DNA from: Desulfonema magnum
Lineage (GTDB): Bacteria > Desulfobacterota > Desulfobacteria > Desulfobacterales > 4be13
Assembly (NCBI RefSeq): GCF_017377395.1
Contig: NZ_CP061800.1
Span: 7,921,001-7,985,000 of the forward strand
Direction: 5' to 3'
DNA length: 64,000 nucleotides
The position numbers and the translations under genes are program-made. Numbering within the stretch: position 1 is the first letter of the stretch; each line of letters opens with the position of its first letter. The notes under the pieces were generated by a model, which searched no databases, had not been told where the DNA came from, and worked only from the letters and a program-made list of their open reading frames with translations. Shown here piece by piece: positions 15,566 through 27,481 of this stretch.

Positions 15566-17374
15566 TTATGATGCCCAAGTTATTTTCTGATAACTCATTA
15601 AGGTCATTATATCCTCTTCTATTTTACAATCACATTTCCCTCCCGGACTCCCGCATAAGACGCATTTCAGTTCATCCAGATGTTTTTGCCATTGTTCCGG
15701 CGTAACCATCTTGGGTCGTTGGGTCTCTGACAGGCGGTTGTCAAAATGGTGAGGATACATCTCATAAAGACTCAGATTTTTTGTTTCCTTTAGTTCTTCA
15801 GGCAACACATCGCTATTCTGAATCATGCGATTTTCCTCTTTTTGCTCTCCTCCTAATTCTGACAAAGATTCGGTTTCATCCTCAGAATCATGGTCCTGAA
15901 CAATGACCTGCTCGGATTCTCGTAAAGGTGCGATGTCATGCTGAGAATCACGGGTCCGAGCCATGCCGGTGTCTTCCTCTTCTGTCCGGTCCGATGCTTG
16001 CAAAGATGCCATGTCATGTTGCGAATCACGGGTCCGAGCCATGCCGGTGTCTTCCTCTTCTGTCCGGTCCGATGCTTGCAAAGATGCCATGTCATGTTGC
16101 GAATCACGGGTCCGAGCCATGCCGGTGTCTTCCTCTTCTGTCCGGTCCGATGCTTGCAAAGATGCCATGTCATGTTGCGAATCACGGGTCCGAGCCATGC
16201 CGGTGTCTTCCTCTTCTGTCCGGTCCGATGCTTGCAAAGATGCCATGTCATGTTGCGAATCACGGGTCCGAGCCATGCCGATGTCTTCCTCTTCCGTCTG
16301 CTCCGATGCTTGTAAAGATGCCATGTCATGCTGCGAATCATGGGTCCGAGCCATGCCGGTGTCTTCCTCTTCCGTCCGGTCCGATGCTTGTAAAGATGCC
16401 ATGTCATGCTGCGAATCATGGGTCCGAGCCATGCCGGTGTCTTCCTCTTCTGTCTGCTCCGATGCTTGCAAAGATGCCATGTCATGCTGCGAATCATGGG
16501 TCTGGGCCATGCCGATGTCTTCCTCTTCTGTCTGCTCCGATGCTTGCAAAGATGCCATGTCATGCTGAGAATCATGGGCCTGAGCCATGCCGGTGTCTTC
16601 GTCTTCTGTCCGGTCCGATGCTTGTAAAGATGCCATGTCATGCTGCGAATCATGGGTCCGAGCCATGCCGGTGTCTTCCTCTTCCGTCCGGTCCGATGCT
16701 TGTAAAGATGCCATGTCATGCTGCGAATCATGGGTCCGAGCCATGCCGGTGTCTTCGTCTTCTGTCCGGTCCGCTGCTTGTAAAGATGCCATGTCATGCT
16801 GCGAATCATGGGTCCGAGCCATGCCGGTGTCTTCGTCTTCTGTCCGGTCCGCTGCTTGTAAAGATGTCATGTCATGCTGCGAATCATGGGTCCGAGCCAT
16901 GCCGGTGTCTTCCTCTTCTGTCCGGTCCGCTGCTTGTAAAGATGCCATGTCATGCTGCGAATCATGGGTCCGAGCCATGCCGCTGTCTTCCTCTTCCGTC
17001 CGGTCCGATGCTTGTAAAGGTTCAATGTCAGGCGATGAATCATGGGTTTGAACAATGCCCCTGTCGTTCTCCTTTGACAGTGCTGATGTCGGTAAAGGTG
17101 CGATGTCAGGCGATGAATCATGGCATTGAACGATATCGCTGTTATTCTCCTGTGACAATTCTGATATTGGTAAAGGTCTTGTCTCATGCTCCGAATTATG
17201 GCTTTGAACAATATCCCTGTCATTTTCCTGTGACAGTGCTGATGTTGGTAAAACTGTTCTGTCATACTCCGGAGCATGGGGTTGAACAATAGCACTTTCA
17301 TTCTTCTTTGCCAGTTCTGATTTTGATAAAAGTATGGCGTCAGATTCCGGCCTTATATTCGCATCTTCATTCAT
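15566..17374 (-). CDS. Acidic 26-residue tandem-repeat protein with C-terminal Cys cluster
   Basis: 602 aa and not a recognised family. The bulk is about 18 units of 26 residues: 14 are well conserved around DRTEEEDTGMARTHDSQHD, and about four diverged units precede them towards the N-terminus (around SENDRDIVQSH-like segments). The conserved C-terminal ~70 residues contain TPEQWQKHLDELKCVLCGSP and a CKCDC-like Cys cluster (CxxC...CxC), a possible metal-binding knuckle. No signal peptide or membrane segment is visible, so it is likely cytoplasmic and disordered. The ATG at 17374 is preferred, with GGAG 11 nt upstream; a TTG 12 codons earlier is possible. The repeat keeps other frames open on both strands, but only this frame has non-repeat ends. 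Confidence 0.6.
   Translation of the reverse strand: MNEDANIRPESDAILLSKSELAKKNESAIVQPHAPEYDRTVLPTSALSQENDRDIVQSHNSEHETRPLPISELSQENNSDIVQCHDSSPDIAPLPTSALSKENDRGIVQTHDSSPDIEPLQASDRTEEEDSGMARTHDSQHDMASLQAADRTEEEDTGMARTHDSQHDMTSLQAADRTEDEDTGMARTHDSQHDMASLQAADRTEDEDTGMARTHDSQHDMASLQASDRTEEEDTGMARTHDSQHDMASLQASDRTEDEDTGMAQAHDSQHDMASLQASEQTEEEDIGMAQTHDSQHDMASLQASEQTEEEDTGMARTHDSQHDMASLQASDRTEEEDTGMARTHDSQHDMASLQASEQTEEEDIGMARTRDSQHDMASLQASDRTEEEDTGMARTRDSQHDMASLQASDRTEEEDTGMARTRDSQHDMASLQASDRTEEEDTGMARTRDSQHDMASLQASDRTEEEDTGMARTRDSQHDIAPLRESEQVIVQDHDSEDETESLSELGGEQKEENRMIQNSDVLPEELKETKNLSLYEMYPHHFDNRLSETQRPKMVTPEQWQKHLDELKCVLCGSPGGKCDCKIEEDIMTLMSYQKITWAS
15925..17020. repeat. 78-bp coding minisatellite (14 units)
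   Basis: Period 78 bp, equal to 26 codons. The four units nearest 15.95-16.26 kb are essentially identical, and divergence rises towards 17.0 kb. The array therefore seems to expand at the 3' side of the gene. Confidence 0.9.
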
Positions 17375-17462
17375 TTTTTTTACATCTCCAATTTTTTTAT
17401 TTGAAACCAATATTCTTTCTTATAAATCCGTTGTTTTTTTCGCAGACAGGAAAAATAACTAA

Positions 17463-18458
17463 CTATAATACCCTGGAATACACATCTGTATTCATATCTG
17501 ATACCCCTCCGTTTGTCAAATAGTGGTATCCGGCAGCCGCAATCATTGCCGCGTTGTCTCCGCACAAATGAAAACAAGGAATATGAACCTTAATTTTTTT
17601 TTCTTCGGCATCCTGCCTGACTTTTTCCCTGAGTCGTTTATTCGCGGCGACACCGCCCACAATGGCAATATGTCGGCATCCTTTTTTTATTGCAGCGTTG
17701 ATAATTTTGTATGAAAGAACATCAACAACCGCCTCTCGGAATCCTGCAACGATATCCGGTATTTGGTTCTGATATTCATCTTCATGCGTCTGAATGTAAC
17801 GATTTACCGACGTTTTCAGACCGCTGAAACTGAAATCAAAACCGGATTTGTCCAGATATGCCCTGGGAAAAATAATTTTATCCGGGTCCCCTTCTTTCGA
17901 AAGCCTGTCAATAACGCCTCCTCCCGGGTATCCGAGGCCAAGCATTTTGGCCACCTTGTCAAAAGCTTCTCCGGCCGCGTCATCACGGGTCTGTCCCATG
18001 AGTTCAAGCTCTGTATGAGAGATCACATGATAAACATTGGTATGCCCGCCGGATGCCAAAAGCGCCACAAACGGAAAAGGAGGCGGATCCGGTTCCAGAA
18101 ATACCGAATGAATATGACCCGCAAGATGGTTTACACCGGTCAACGGAAGATCAAGGGCGAACGCATATGCTTTGGCAAAGGAAAAGCCGATAAGCAACGC
18201 GCCAATAAGTCCGGGTCCCCGGGTCACGGCAATAGCGTCAATTTGTTTCAAAGCAACGCCGGACCTGCTGATGGCTTCATCAACCACCGGAACTATCGCT
18301 TCAAGGTGCTTCCTGGAGGCGAGTTCAGGCACAACGCCGCCATAAGGGCGATGTACCTCAATCTGGGAGGAGACCACAGATGATAAAATTTTTGTACCGT
18401 CAGCAACGACTGCCGCGGCCGTTTCATCGCACGAAGTTTCAATACCGAGTACCTTCAA
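17463..18458 (-). CDS. tsaD: tRNA N6-adenosine threonylcarbamoyltransferase
   Basis: TsaD (Kae1/YgjD/Gcp) transfers the threonylcarbamoyl group to A37 of ANN-decoding tRNAs in the cytoplasm, working with TsaB and TsaE, which are not seen here. It has the N-terminal GIETSCDETAAAVV, the metal-binding HLAGHIHSVFL (family motif HxxxH), the ASGGHT loop near 135 and a C-terminal CGDNAAMIAAAGYHY. I prefer the TTG at 18458: it gives the family N-terminus L/MKVLGIETSCDET and 331 aa, and GAGG lies 9 nt upstream. The ATG at 18467 is directly abutted by that GAGG, which is poor spacing. The frame extends further upstream to 18596, but that part looks non-coding. Confidence 0.95.
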   Translation of the reverse strand: MKVLGIETSCDETAAAVVADGTKILSSVVSSQIEVHRPYGGVVPELASRKHLEAIVPVVDEAISRSGVALKQIDAIAVTRGPGLIGALLIGFSFAKAYAFALDLPLTGVNHLAGHIHSVFLEPDPPPFPFVALLASGGHTNVYHVISHTELELMGQTRDDAAGEAFDKVAKMLGLGYPGGGVIDRLSKEGDPDKIIFPRAYLDKSGFDFSFSGLKTSVNRYIQTHEDEYQNQIPDIVAGFREAVVDVLSYKIINAAIKKGCRHIAIVGGVAANKRLREKVRQDAEEKKIKVHIPCFHLCGDNAAMIAAAGYHYLTNGGVSDMNTDVYSRVL

Positions 18459-18596
18459 GATCAACATCCTCAAAATTAATGAAAAAATGTTAAAAAAACA
18501 AGTAATTTGCTTTGTAAAAGCCTCTGACAGCGTCAGCATATTTCCGAATCCCTCTGCTATATTACCAAATACGTTTTGACGGGCAAGTTCGAACAT

Positions 18597-18709
18597 CAGA
18601 CCCGATAGGTTTCCAAAGTCTCGAAGGTCTTCACCCGTCGAAAATGGAAAAACTAAGTTTTTTGAAAAAACTTAGTTTCTTATCCGACAAGCTCATGCTG
18701 AAAGAAGTA
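18597..18709. other. Intergenic, short hairpin
   Basis: An inverted repeat AACTAAGTTTTTT/GAAAAAACTTAGTTT at about 18650-18678 could be a terminator or a remnant element. No gene. Confidence 0.5.
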
Positions 18710-18865
18710 TCAGTAGATCGAAAAGTTTTCGGGCTGTCGCGGGACAGACACGGCAAACGGGGAAGAAACCCGGCTTTTTCCGGCGGAGGGAGCCTTCTGT
18801 CCGGGGAAAAAAGCCGGGTTTCTTTGCCGCACCGCATACAGTCCGGAAACTTTTCGATCTACTGA
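18710..18865. mobile_element. 156-bp non-autonomous TIR element (TCAGTAGATCGAAAAG family)
   Basis: Terminal inverted repeats of about 20 bp (TCAGTAGATCGAAAAGTTTTC and GAAACTTTTCGATCTACTGA) surround a GAAACCCGGCTTTTTCC hairpin. GTA occurs on both outer sides (18707-18709 and 18866-18868), a possible 3-bp target duplication. Degenerate relatives occur at 1851-2060, 3199-3299, 14760-15342 and 44606-44787. Confidence 0.75.
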
Positions 18866-18879
18866 GTATAGTAAAATTT

Positions 18880-19666
18880 CTGATTATAATGGATATAGGG
18901 GAGGGCCGACCAGGCCCTGTAAGGGCGACATATTTGTAGCATTAAGAAGTTCCGGGCGGATCCGGAGTGCAAAAATTTTATTTTTGCAATTGCGGAAAAG
19001 CATTTTTCGCAGTCCGGAGAAATTCGCCTGCTGTTAAGTCAGCATTAAGAAGTTCCGGGCGGATCCGGAGTGCAAAAATTTTATTTTTGCAATTGCGGAA
19101 AAGCATTTTTCGCAGTCCGGAGAAATTCGCCTGCTGTTAAGTCAGCATTAAGAAGTTCCGGGCGGATCCGGAGTGCAAAAATTTTATTTTTGCAATTGCG
19201 GAAAAGCATTTTTCGCAGTCCGGAGAAATTCGCCTGCTGTTAAGTCAGCATTAAGAAGTTCCGGGCGGATCCGGAGTGCAAAAATTTTATTTTTGCAATT
19301 GCGGAAAAGCATTTTTCGCAGTCCGGAGAAATTCGCCTGCTGTTAAGTCAGCATTAAGAAGTTCCGGGCGGATCCGGAGTGCAAAAATTTTATTTTTGCA
19401 ATTGCGGAAAAGCATTTTTCGCAGTCCGGAGAAATTCGCCTGCTGTTAAGTCAGCATTAAGAAGTTCCGGGCGGATCCGGAGTGCAAAAATTTTATTTTT
19501 GCAATTGCGGAAAAGCATTTTTCGCAGTCCGGAGAAATTCGCCTGCTGTTAAGTCATCAGAATTACCCCGCCTCACCCTGTAAGGGCGGCATATTTGCAA
19601 TATGATTTGCTACAAATATGGCGGCCGCGGGGCTTTGCCAGCCTCCTCTAAATCTGTTATAATCAG
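18880..19666. mobile_element. 787-bp TIR element carrying a 103-bp tandem array
   Basis: The left end CTGATTATAATGGATATAGGG and right end CCTCTAAATCTGTTATAATCAG are inverted copies of each other. Exact 8-bp direct repeats TAAAATTT flank the element at 18872-18879 and 19667-19674. The interior is mostly a tandem array. No protein-coding capacity. Confidence 0.8.
18941..19555. repeat. 103-bp tandem repeat, 6 copies
   Basis: Units start at 18941, 19044, 19147, 19250, 19353 and 19456 and are essentially identical. Each contains two hairpins, TGCAAAAATTTTATTTTTGCA and GCGGAAAAGCATTTTTCGC. The unit is related to the 73-bp array at 50531-52040. Confidence 0.95.
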
Positions 19667-19777
19667 TAAAATTTATGTCCGAGTACCTATAATTACCATC
19701 AGAGTTTCGTTTGGCAAGGGTTTTCTGCTTCACTGCATCTGGAAAAATTCGGGAAACGCCCAGCTGTCACAAAAATA

Positions 19778-19801
19778 AGCCCTGATATCAATATCAGGGC
19801 T
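19778..19801 (-). terminator. Rho-independent terminator for the gene at 19839
   Basis: Perfect hairpin AGCCCTGATAT / ATATCAGGGCT with a 2-nt loop. Read on the - strand it is followed by TTATTTTTG. It sits 38 bp beyond the stop of the gene ending at 19839. Confidence 0.8.
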
Positions 19802-19838
19802 GAAAGCAAAAGCCAGTTCAAAGCCGGCTATGGGGATA

Positions 19839-20642
19839 TTACGCTTTGGGACTCATCCGAATTTTTTCTTTCAGATCGAAAATCCGTTTTTTTATCTCAT
19901 CCTTGCTACAGGAGTAAAGCGTTTTGCAAAACAGCGTGATTTCCGAAGCCACTTTATCCTGTTTCGGAAGTTCAGGATATGTTTTCAAATCCAATGAATC
20001 AAGATCAACAGGCTGGAACGCGAGACGCTGATTAATGCCGCATTCGTCTCCGCCAAAGCACATTCCCCCTGTGATACACGCTTTTTTCTCAGCTCCGGGA
20101 TCAAATTTTTTAGCAAACTGAAGAACAGAAGAAGGAGACATGTCACAATTCATACTGCGTACCTTTTCATTGATGAAATCGCACATGCTCACGATCAGAT
20201 TATAATAGACACTGATCTTCCCGATATTTTTCTCACAACAAGTCTCGTCAGCCTTTCCATTGACATATTCATCACAAACCTTTTGCAGATCATTATATGC
20301 CCCCAATACAAGCTTGGTAAATTCTCCTCTTTTTGTAAACGCAAAAGGAATCTCTGTCGGAAGGGGGGCACCTGAAAACTGACTTTCCAGCAAAATATCC
20401 GGAGAATCAACTCTGAGAAATTTGTAAAAATCACGGGCCGCGTGGCCGCCCAGAAGCAGATAATTCAGAAACCCTGCCCGGTCAGCCACTTTTGCCTCAT
20501 TCTCCCGAAGCGATTCCACAAAAGACCCGAACAAGGCTATCATCTCTTCCATCTGCTTCCGTGCGCCGAAAAAAGTGCAGGCAGCGTCCGTGAGAACCTC
20601 TTCAACCAAAGCATCACTAAAATCATTATGATATAAGTTCAT
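19839..20642 (-). CDS. Unrecognised 267-aa protein
   Basis: I do not recognise this family. The sequence is predicted mostly helical and soluble, with no signal peptide or membrane helix. Cysteines cluster in the second half (DETCCEKN near 137, MNCDM near 165, ITGGMCFGGDECGINQR near 190-207), so a metal site or disulfide is possible. It starts 37 bp after the HAD-like gene at 20680 on the same strand and is followed by a good terminator, so the two probably form a small operon. AGGGAAT lies upstream of the ATG. Confidence 0.7.
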   Translation of the reverse strand: MNLYHNDFSDALVEEVLTDAACTFFGARKQMEEMIALFGSFVESLRENEAKVADRAGFLNYLLLGGHAARDFYKFLRVDSPDILLESQFSGAPLPTEIPFAFTKRGEFTKLVLGAYNDLQKVCDEYVNGKADETCCEKNIGKISVYYNLIVSMCDFINEKVRSMNCDMSPSSVLQFAKKFDPGAEKKACITGGMCFGGDECGINQRLAFQPVDLDSLDLKTYPELPKQDKVASEITLFCKTLYSCSKDEIKKRIFDLKEKIRMSPKA

Positions 20643-20679
20643 GACATCACGTATTCCCTATGGAAAATTTTTGTGAGTG

Positions 20680-21522
20680 TTAAAGTGAGTCCGGGAATAA
20701 GATATTCAAAACACGCCTGAGGTCTGAGCGATCACCTTTTGGTTCCGCTAAAATAATCGTTCCCGGAATTTTTTCATTTTTAAGAACATTTTCCAGGTGA
20801 TTTTTCAATGCCTCATTATAATTAAAGGCTATTCCCAGCCCCCCGTTTCTGGCGACTTCGCATATCCCGCCACTATCCCCCATGGTGTCACCGATGTGAG
20901 CGACACCTGTCCTCGGAATGTTCATTTTATCGGCAAGCTCAAAAACGAACATGGCCTTGTCTTCTTCATTCCGGATGCCGAGTTCCACTTTTCCGGTGGC
21001 ATGGATTTTGTCATAAAGTGCTTTATCTGCCCTGTTGACAAAATAGTCTCTCACAAGATCAGACAGATCGTTTTCACCAATTGTTTTTGACGGATTTCCT
21101 TCCCATGCGAAAATAAGCCGGTTGCAAATGACACCATAAATTTTTTCCGGTCCGAAAAGGGATTTTATAACCTCCGCTGTCACCGAGTATCCAGTGGAGT
21201 TAATAACAAAATATTTTCCATTTTTATAAAGTGTCAAGATAAATTCTTCAAACCCTTTTATAAAACGCATTTCTGAACGGGCATATTCAATGGCATTTCG
21301 CAACGTCAGCCCCTTTGTCAGCGGACCGGCCGTATCAAAAGCCTGCTTCATGCTTAACAGGCCGGATGTCTGTTTTGCGAAAATATCCTTTGCTCTTTCA
21401 TACTGTTCAGGTCTGTGGGGGAAATAAACCCGTATCATATCCATCATGGTATGCTGGTGAACAAGCGTGCCATTGAGATCGCAGGAGACCATTTGAATTT
21501 TTCGAAGCTGTTTATCTTTCAT
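20680..21522 (-). CDS. HAD superfamily hydrolase-like protein with Asn in motif I
   Basis: 280 aa with a HAD fold: motif I MVSCDLNGTLV near residue 15, motif II VINSTGYS near 112, and motif IV AHIGDTMGDSGG near 213. The helical cap contains FPHRPEQYERAKDIF. It would be expected to act on a phosphoester in the cytoplasm. The second Asp of the usual DxD is Asn here (DLN), which in phosphatases would remove the general acid/base, so either the chemistry is altered or the protein is a non-catalytic relative. The ATG at 21522 is preferred over one 12 codons upstream, because AGGTGG is well spaced before it. Likely co-transcribed with the gene at 19839. Confidence 0.75.
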   Translation of the reverse strand: MKDKQLRKIQMVSCDLNGTLVHQHTMMDMIRVYFPHRPEQYERAKDIFAKQTSGLLSMKQAFDTAGPLTKGLTLRNAIEYARSEMRFIKGFEEFILTLYKNGKYFVINSTGYSVTAEVIKSLFGPEKIYGVICNRLIFAWEGNPSKTIGENDLSDLVRDYFVNRADKALYDKIHATGKVELGIRNEEDKAMFVFELADKMNIPRTGVAHIGDTMGDSGGICEVARNGGLGIAFNYNEALKNHLENVLKNEKIPGTIILAEPKGDRSDLRRVLNILFPDSL

Positions 21523-21558
21523 CGGAGAACCACCTGACTTATTAGTTTTTTTAAACAA

Positions 21559-21952
21559 TGCTTTTAATTCTGAGAATAAATTAAATTATAAACAAAAATT
21601 TTATTTTACACAACTCTATTTTTCTTTCATTTTTATAAGAGGTATCTTCTTGTTTTTATATGTGATTATTAAATAAACCCATTCAATCATCTTGATTGTT
21701 GCATAAATATTAAAATTATCATAAATATTATCAAGGAATCATCAGAAAGAAAGATAGCTACTCAGAGAGATGGGATAATCCGGAATTCCGGAATCTGTGT
21801 ATATGCAAAACCTGACCAGACAGGCTGCCCTGTCCGGCGATTCCCGGGGATTATTCTGAAGACTTTTTCTGAATCATGTCCCCTGCTTTCCGATTTAGTC
21901 GTTACAAAGACAGGTGATTTCCTGAATAGTTGAATATAATAAGGAGAATGAA
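21559..21952. other. AT-rich divergent intergenic region
   Basis: 394 bp between divergent genes. It is strongly AT-rich around 21560-21740 and presumably holds both promoters. I see no clear repeat, RNA gene or coding sequence. Confidence 0.5.
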
Positions 21953-22498
21953 ATGGGTTTGATTGAACAACGCAAAGGAGAAAAACTTCATACCAGAAAC
22001 ATTGAAATATCCAGTTACATTTGCGACGATGAAACGATCGTTGTTGAAGGAAAACTGTTGGATAATCGTTTGGTAACGTGGCACAGTATTTCAGGAGAAA
22101 AACATCCGCCGGATATTGTTCATCAGATGGTGATCCGGCTGATATTCGACATTTCATCGCTCACCATAAAGGATATTGAAGCGGAAATGCCGAATACGCC
22201 TCGTGAAGAATGCCATGAAATAACCAGGAGTCTTGATAAAATTAAGGGGTTAAAAATTGCTCCGGGGTTTACGTCAAGAATAAAAAAAACATTTGGCGGA
22301 ACCAAGGGCTGCGTACATTTAAGCACGCTCCTGCTGACAATGTGTCCGGCCGCGATACAAGGCCAGTGGGTTTATCTTGCCCGAAAACCTATGACTGGTT
22401 TTTCTTCTGATCTGCTGGAACAATATCTTCTTGACACATGCCATGTATGGAGAAGAGACGGCCAGTTGGCTAAGGACGTTCAAAGAGCAATGACATGA
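21953..22498 (+). CDS. DUF2889 domain protein
   Basis: 181 aa. It matches the DUF2889 family, recognised by the segment KTFGGTKGCVHLSTLL near 113-128 and the preceding HxxxxxxIFDISSLTIKDIEAEMP. Members are widespread in proteobacteria and of unknown biochemical function; some lie in aromatic-degradation loci. There is no membrane segment. AATAAGGAGAATGAA directly before the ATG is a strong ribosome site. A small conserved-looking gene follows at 22602. Confidence 0.85.
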   Translation: MGLIEQRKGEKLHTRNIEISSYICDDETIVVEGKLLDNRLVTWHSISGEKHPPDIVHQMVIRLIFDISSLTIKDIEAEMPNTPREECHEITRSLDKIKGLKIAPGFTSRIKKTFGGTKGCVHLSTLLLTMCPAAIQGQWVYLARKPMTGFSSDLLEQYLLDTCHVWRRDGQLAKDVQRAMT

Positions 22499-22601
22499 TT
22501 TCTGATACGGAAACGGATGGACACTTTTCCTTTGCTTCAGTAAAATAATCGGAGCGTCAAAGCGCAGCTTTGAGGCTTCCTTCATCAGTTGGGGGGAACC
22601 A

Positions 22602-22850
22602 ATGAATATGCGGGTAGAATGCCACGCGGGATATTGTGGAGAAGAAACACCTCGATGTATTTGGCTGGGAAAAAGACAAATTGAAGTCAGAGAAGTTCTT
22701 GATTGCTGGCTTACACCGGGCTGTCGCTATTTTAAAATTCTGGGCGATGATAACTCCATTTACATTCTTCGCCACGACGAAGGATCATGGGATTGGGATA
22801 TGACTTTCTACAAGCAGGCAGAACCAACGATTTGCTGCGACAGAGAATGA
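22602..22850 (+). CDS. Small 82-aa Cys-containing protein
   Basis: Starts MNMRVECHAGYCGEETPRC. It continues with an Arg/Glu-rich strand (KRQIEVREVLDCWL) and an IYILRHDE segment, giving a compact beta domain. It resembles short conserved proteins of unknown function seen in sulfate reducers, but I cannot name a family with certainty. GGGGGGAACCA precedes the ATG; a second ATG lies two codons on. A small hairpin TCAAAGCGCAGCTTTGA lies upstream at 22557-22573. Confidence 0.6.
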   Translation: MNMRVECHAGYCGEETPRCIWLGKRQIEVREVLDCWLTPGCRYFKILGDDNSIYILRHDEGSWDWDMTFYKQAEPTICCDRE

Positions 22851-22969
22851 GAACTTTATAAATATGTTGTCATTCCTGTGGAAACAGAAATCCATATATC
22901 AGCAGTACCGATTTTTGAGTTTACAGGAATGACATTCTGTTTCGTTGTGACGGATTTTCAACAGTGCTG

Positions 22970-25917
<2,948 letters not shown>

Positions 25918-25927
<10 letters not shown>

Positions 25928-27297
25928 ATATCTTCTATGATTTTCTCTAACTGGTTTGCAATATTTCTGACATCAAACGCTTCTCTGTGTTCATAATTTA
26001 CCTTCAATGTTCCGCTCTTTTCCTTATCTGAAACTTTCTGCTCAAGGTATCCTGCCAAACCTTCTATGTCGTGAGGCTCAAAAATGTCTCCGAATTCATA
26101 TTTTTCTATCATTTTTCCCAATGCCCCGTCTTTTGAACTGATGGTCAGAATGGGTTTGTTCAAATAAATGTACTCATAGATTTTGGAAGGAATCTGGGTT
26201 TTTGTATCCTGTTGTATAATCACCAGAATATCAGACCCGACCATATGCCGGAGGCATTCGGTAAACGGCAGTGATCCCAACTCCCCGTAATTTTCATAAA
26301 GCAAATTCTTAGCTACAAAGTCTTTTACATTGTAGTCCAACTTAGTGGCTCCCATTTGTCTGAACTTAATCTTTTCAGCCATCCTGATATTTCTTTCCCG
26401 AATCTTTCCAATTGCTTCAAGAATCGGTTTCGGATCTCGTAATCCGTAAAGAGAGCCTGCATGAGTAAGCAAAAGATCACTCTCTTCTTCTTTGGTTTCT
26501 CTCAAATGAATATCTCTGAACTCAAACTCATCATATCCGTTAATTAAAACAACGAATTTATTTTCCGGGAGGAACTGATATCTGTTTACAAAATCTTTTT
26601 TTAACTCTTCGGTGTTTAAAAGAACGATATCAGCATCTGTGACAATCTTTTGTTCCAAATATTTTTCGGCCGATTCTCTTAGCTTTCCTTTACTAAAAAC
26701 ATATGGATTACTTACCCAGGGATCCCTGAAATCTATGATTAATCTCACGCCGGTTAAACGCCTGAGGACCCAGCCTGTGATCAGAGATGTCCACGGCGGA
26801 CCCGTTGCGAAGATAACATCAATATCCTTCTGATTTAAAAGTGCTTTTCCTTGCCATATCGCGGGAATCATCCACGGGAGGGAATAATCCGGAAAGGTCA
26901 GAATGTCGGAAATAATATTTTTAAGCGTGCCAAATAAGTTTCTTTTGCCAGAATCAGATATTCCGGTTTCAGCAGGTTTCTCGGAATGTGCGATGTCTGT
27001 ATGATGAGTTCTGTTTTTTTTGGATAATAAGGAGGTAAAGAAATTCCTCCCTTTCAACAACATTTTGAATATGTCAATGGCCCCGGCCCTGATAATCACT
27101 TCATTATTTATTGGCAAAGGCACCTTGTTTATTGCGGAAAAAAAATCCGGATATAAGTCTGGTTGTAATGTTAATACATACTTTTTTTTCAGCGGCAGAT
27201 AACGCACAAACTTGACTGACCGCTGAACACCCGGAAGACCGTTTCCCCCCACAGGGGGATATAAATAGGCGATAAATAATATGCTTCTCTCATCCAT
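25918..27297 (-). CDS. Glycosyltransferase (GT4-like)
   Basis: 459 aa with a GT-B fold. The N-terminal half has a glycine loop (LYPPVGGNGLPGVQRSVKFVR) and DVIFATGPPWTSLITGWVL, and the linking segment LIIDFRDPWV is typical of GT4-like enzymes of surface glycan loci. The C-terminal half has LTHAGSLYGLRDPKPILEAI and the donor-binding IPSKIYEYIYLNKPIL, in which the Glu lies in the E-x7-E-like region. It is cytoplasmic or membrane-associated and adds a sugar to a lipid-linked glycan; donor and acceptor are unknown. TTGAGGAAAACAAAAG precedes the ATG. The 3' end overlaps the DUF4091 gene. Confidence 0.88.
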
Positions 27298-27481
27298 CTT
27301 TTGTTTTCCTCAATCTGGAATTTGGCAGTGCGGCAAATTCGGATATTCTCTGATACCCATCTGATCCGGGGAATTACAGCGTTTATATCCGAAACTGGGA
27401 CATTGCCGCAGAACCTGAATTATAAAATTGTTCAGCATGACCCATTTCTTCCTTGGCCCCGAATTATGACAATTTTCTTTC

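Noticed and set aside
15853..17301. Long + strand (454 codons) and second - strand (318 codons) frames across the 78-bp array
   Set aside because: A repeat with a period divisible by three keeps all frames open. Only the 602-codon - strand frame has a unique conserved C-terminal domain and a ribosome site.
18941..19555. CRISPR-like array
   Set aside because: The 103-bp units are directly repeated without unique spacers, and no cas genes are present. The same applies to the 73-bp array.
19702..19724. Sigma-54-like promoter TTGGCAAGGGTTTTCTGC
   Set aside because: The GG to GC spacing is 12 rather than 10, and it lies downstream of convergent genes.
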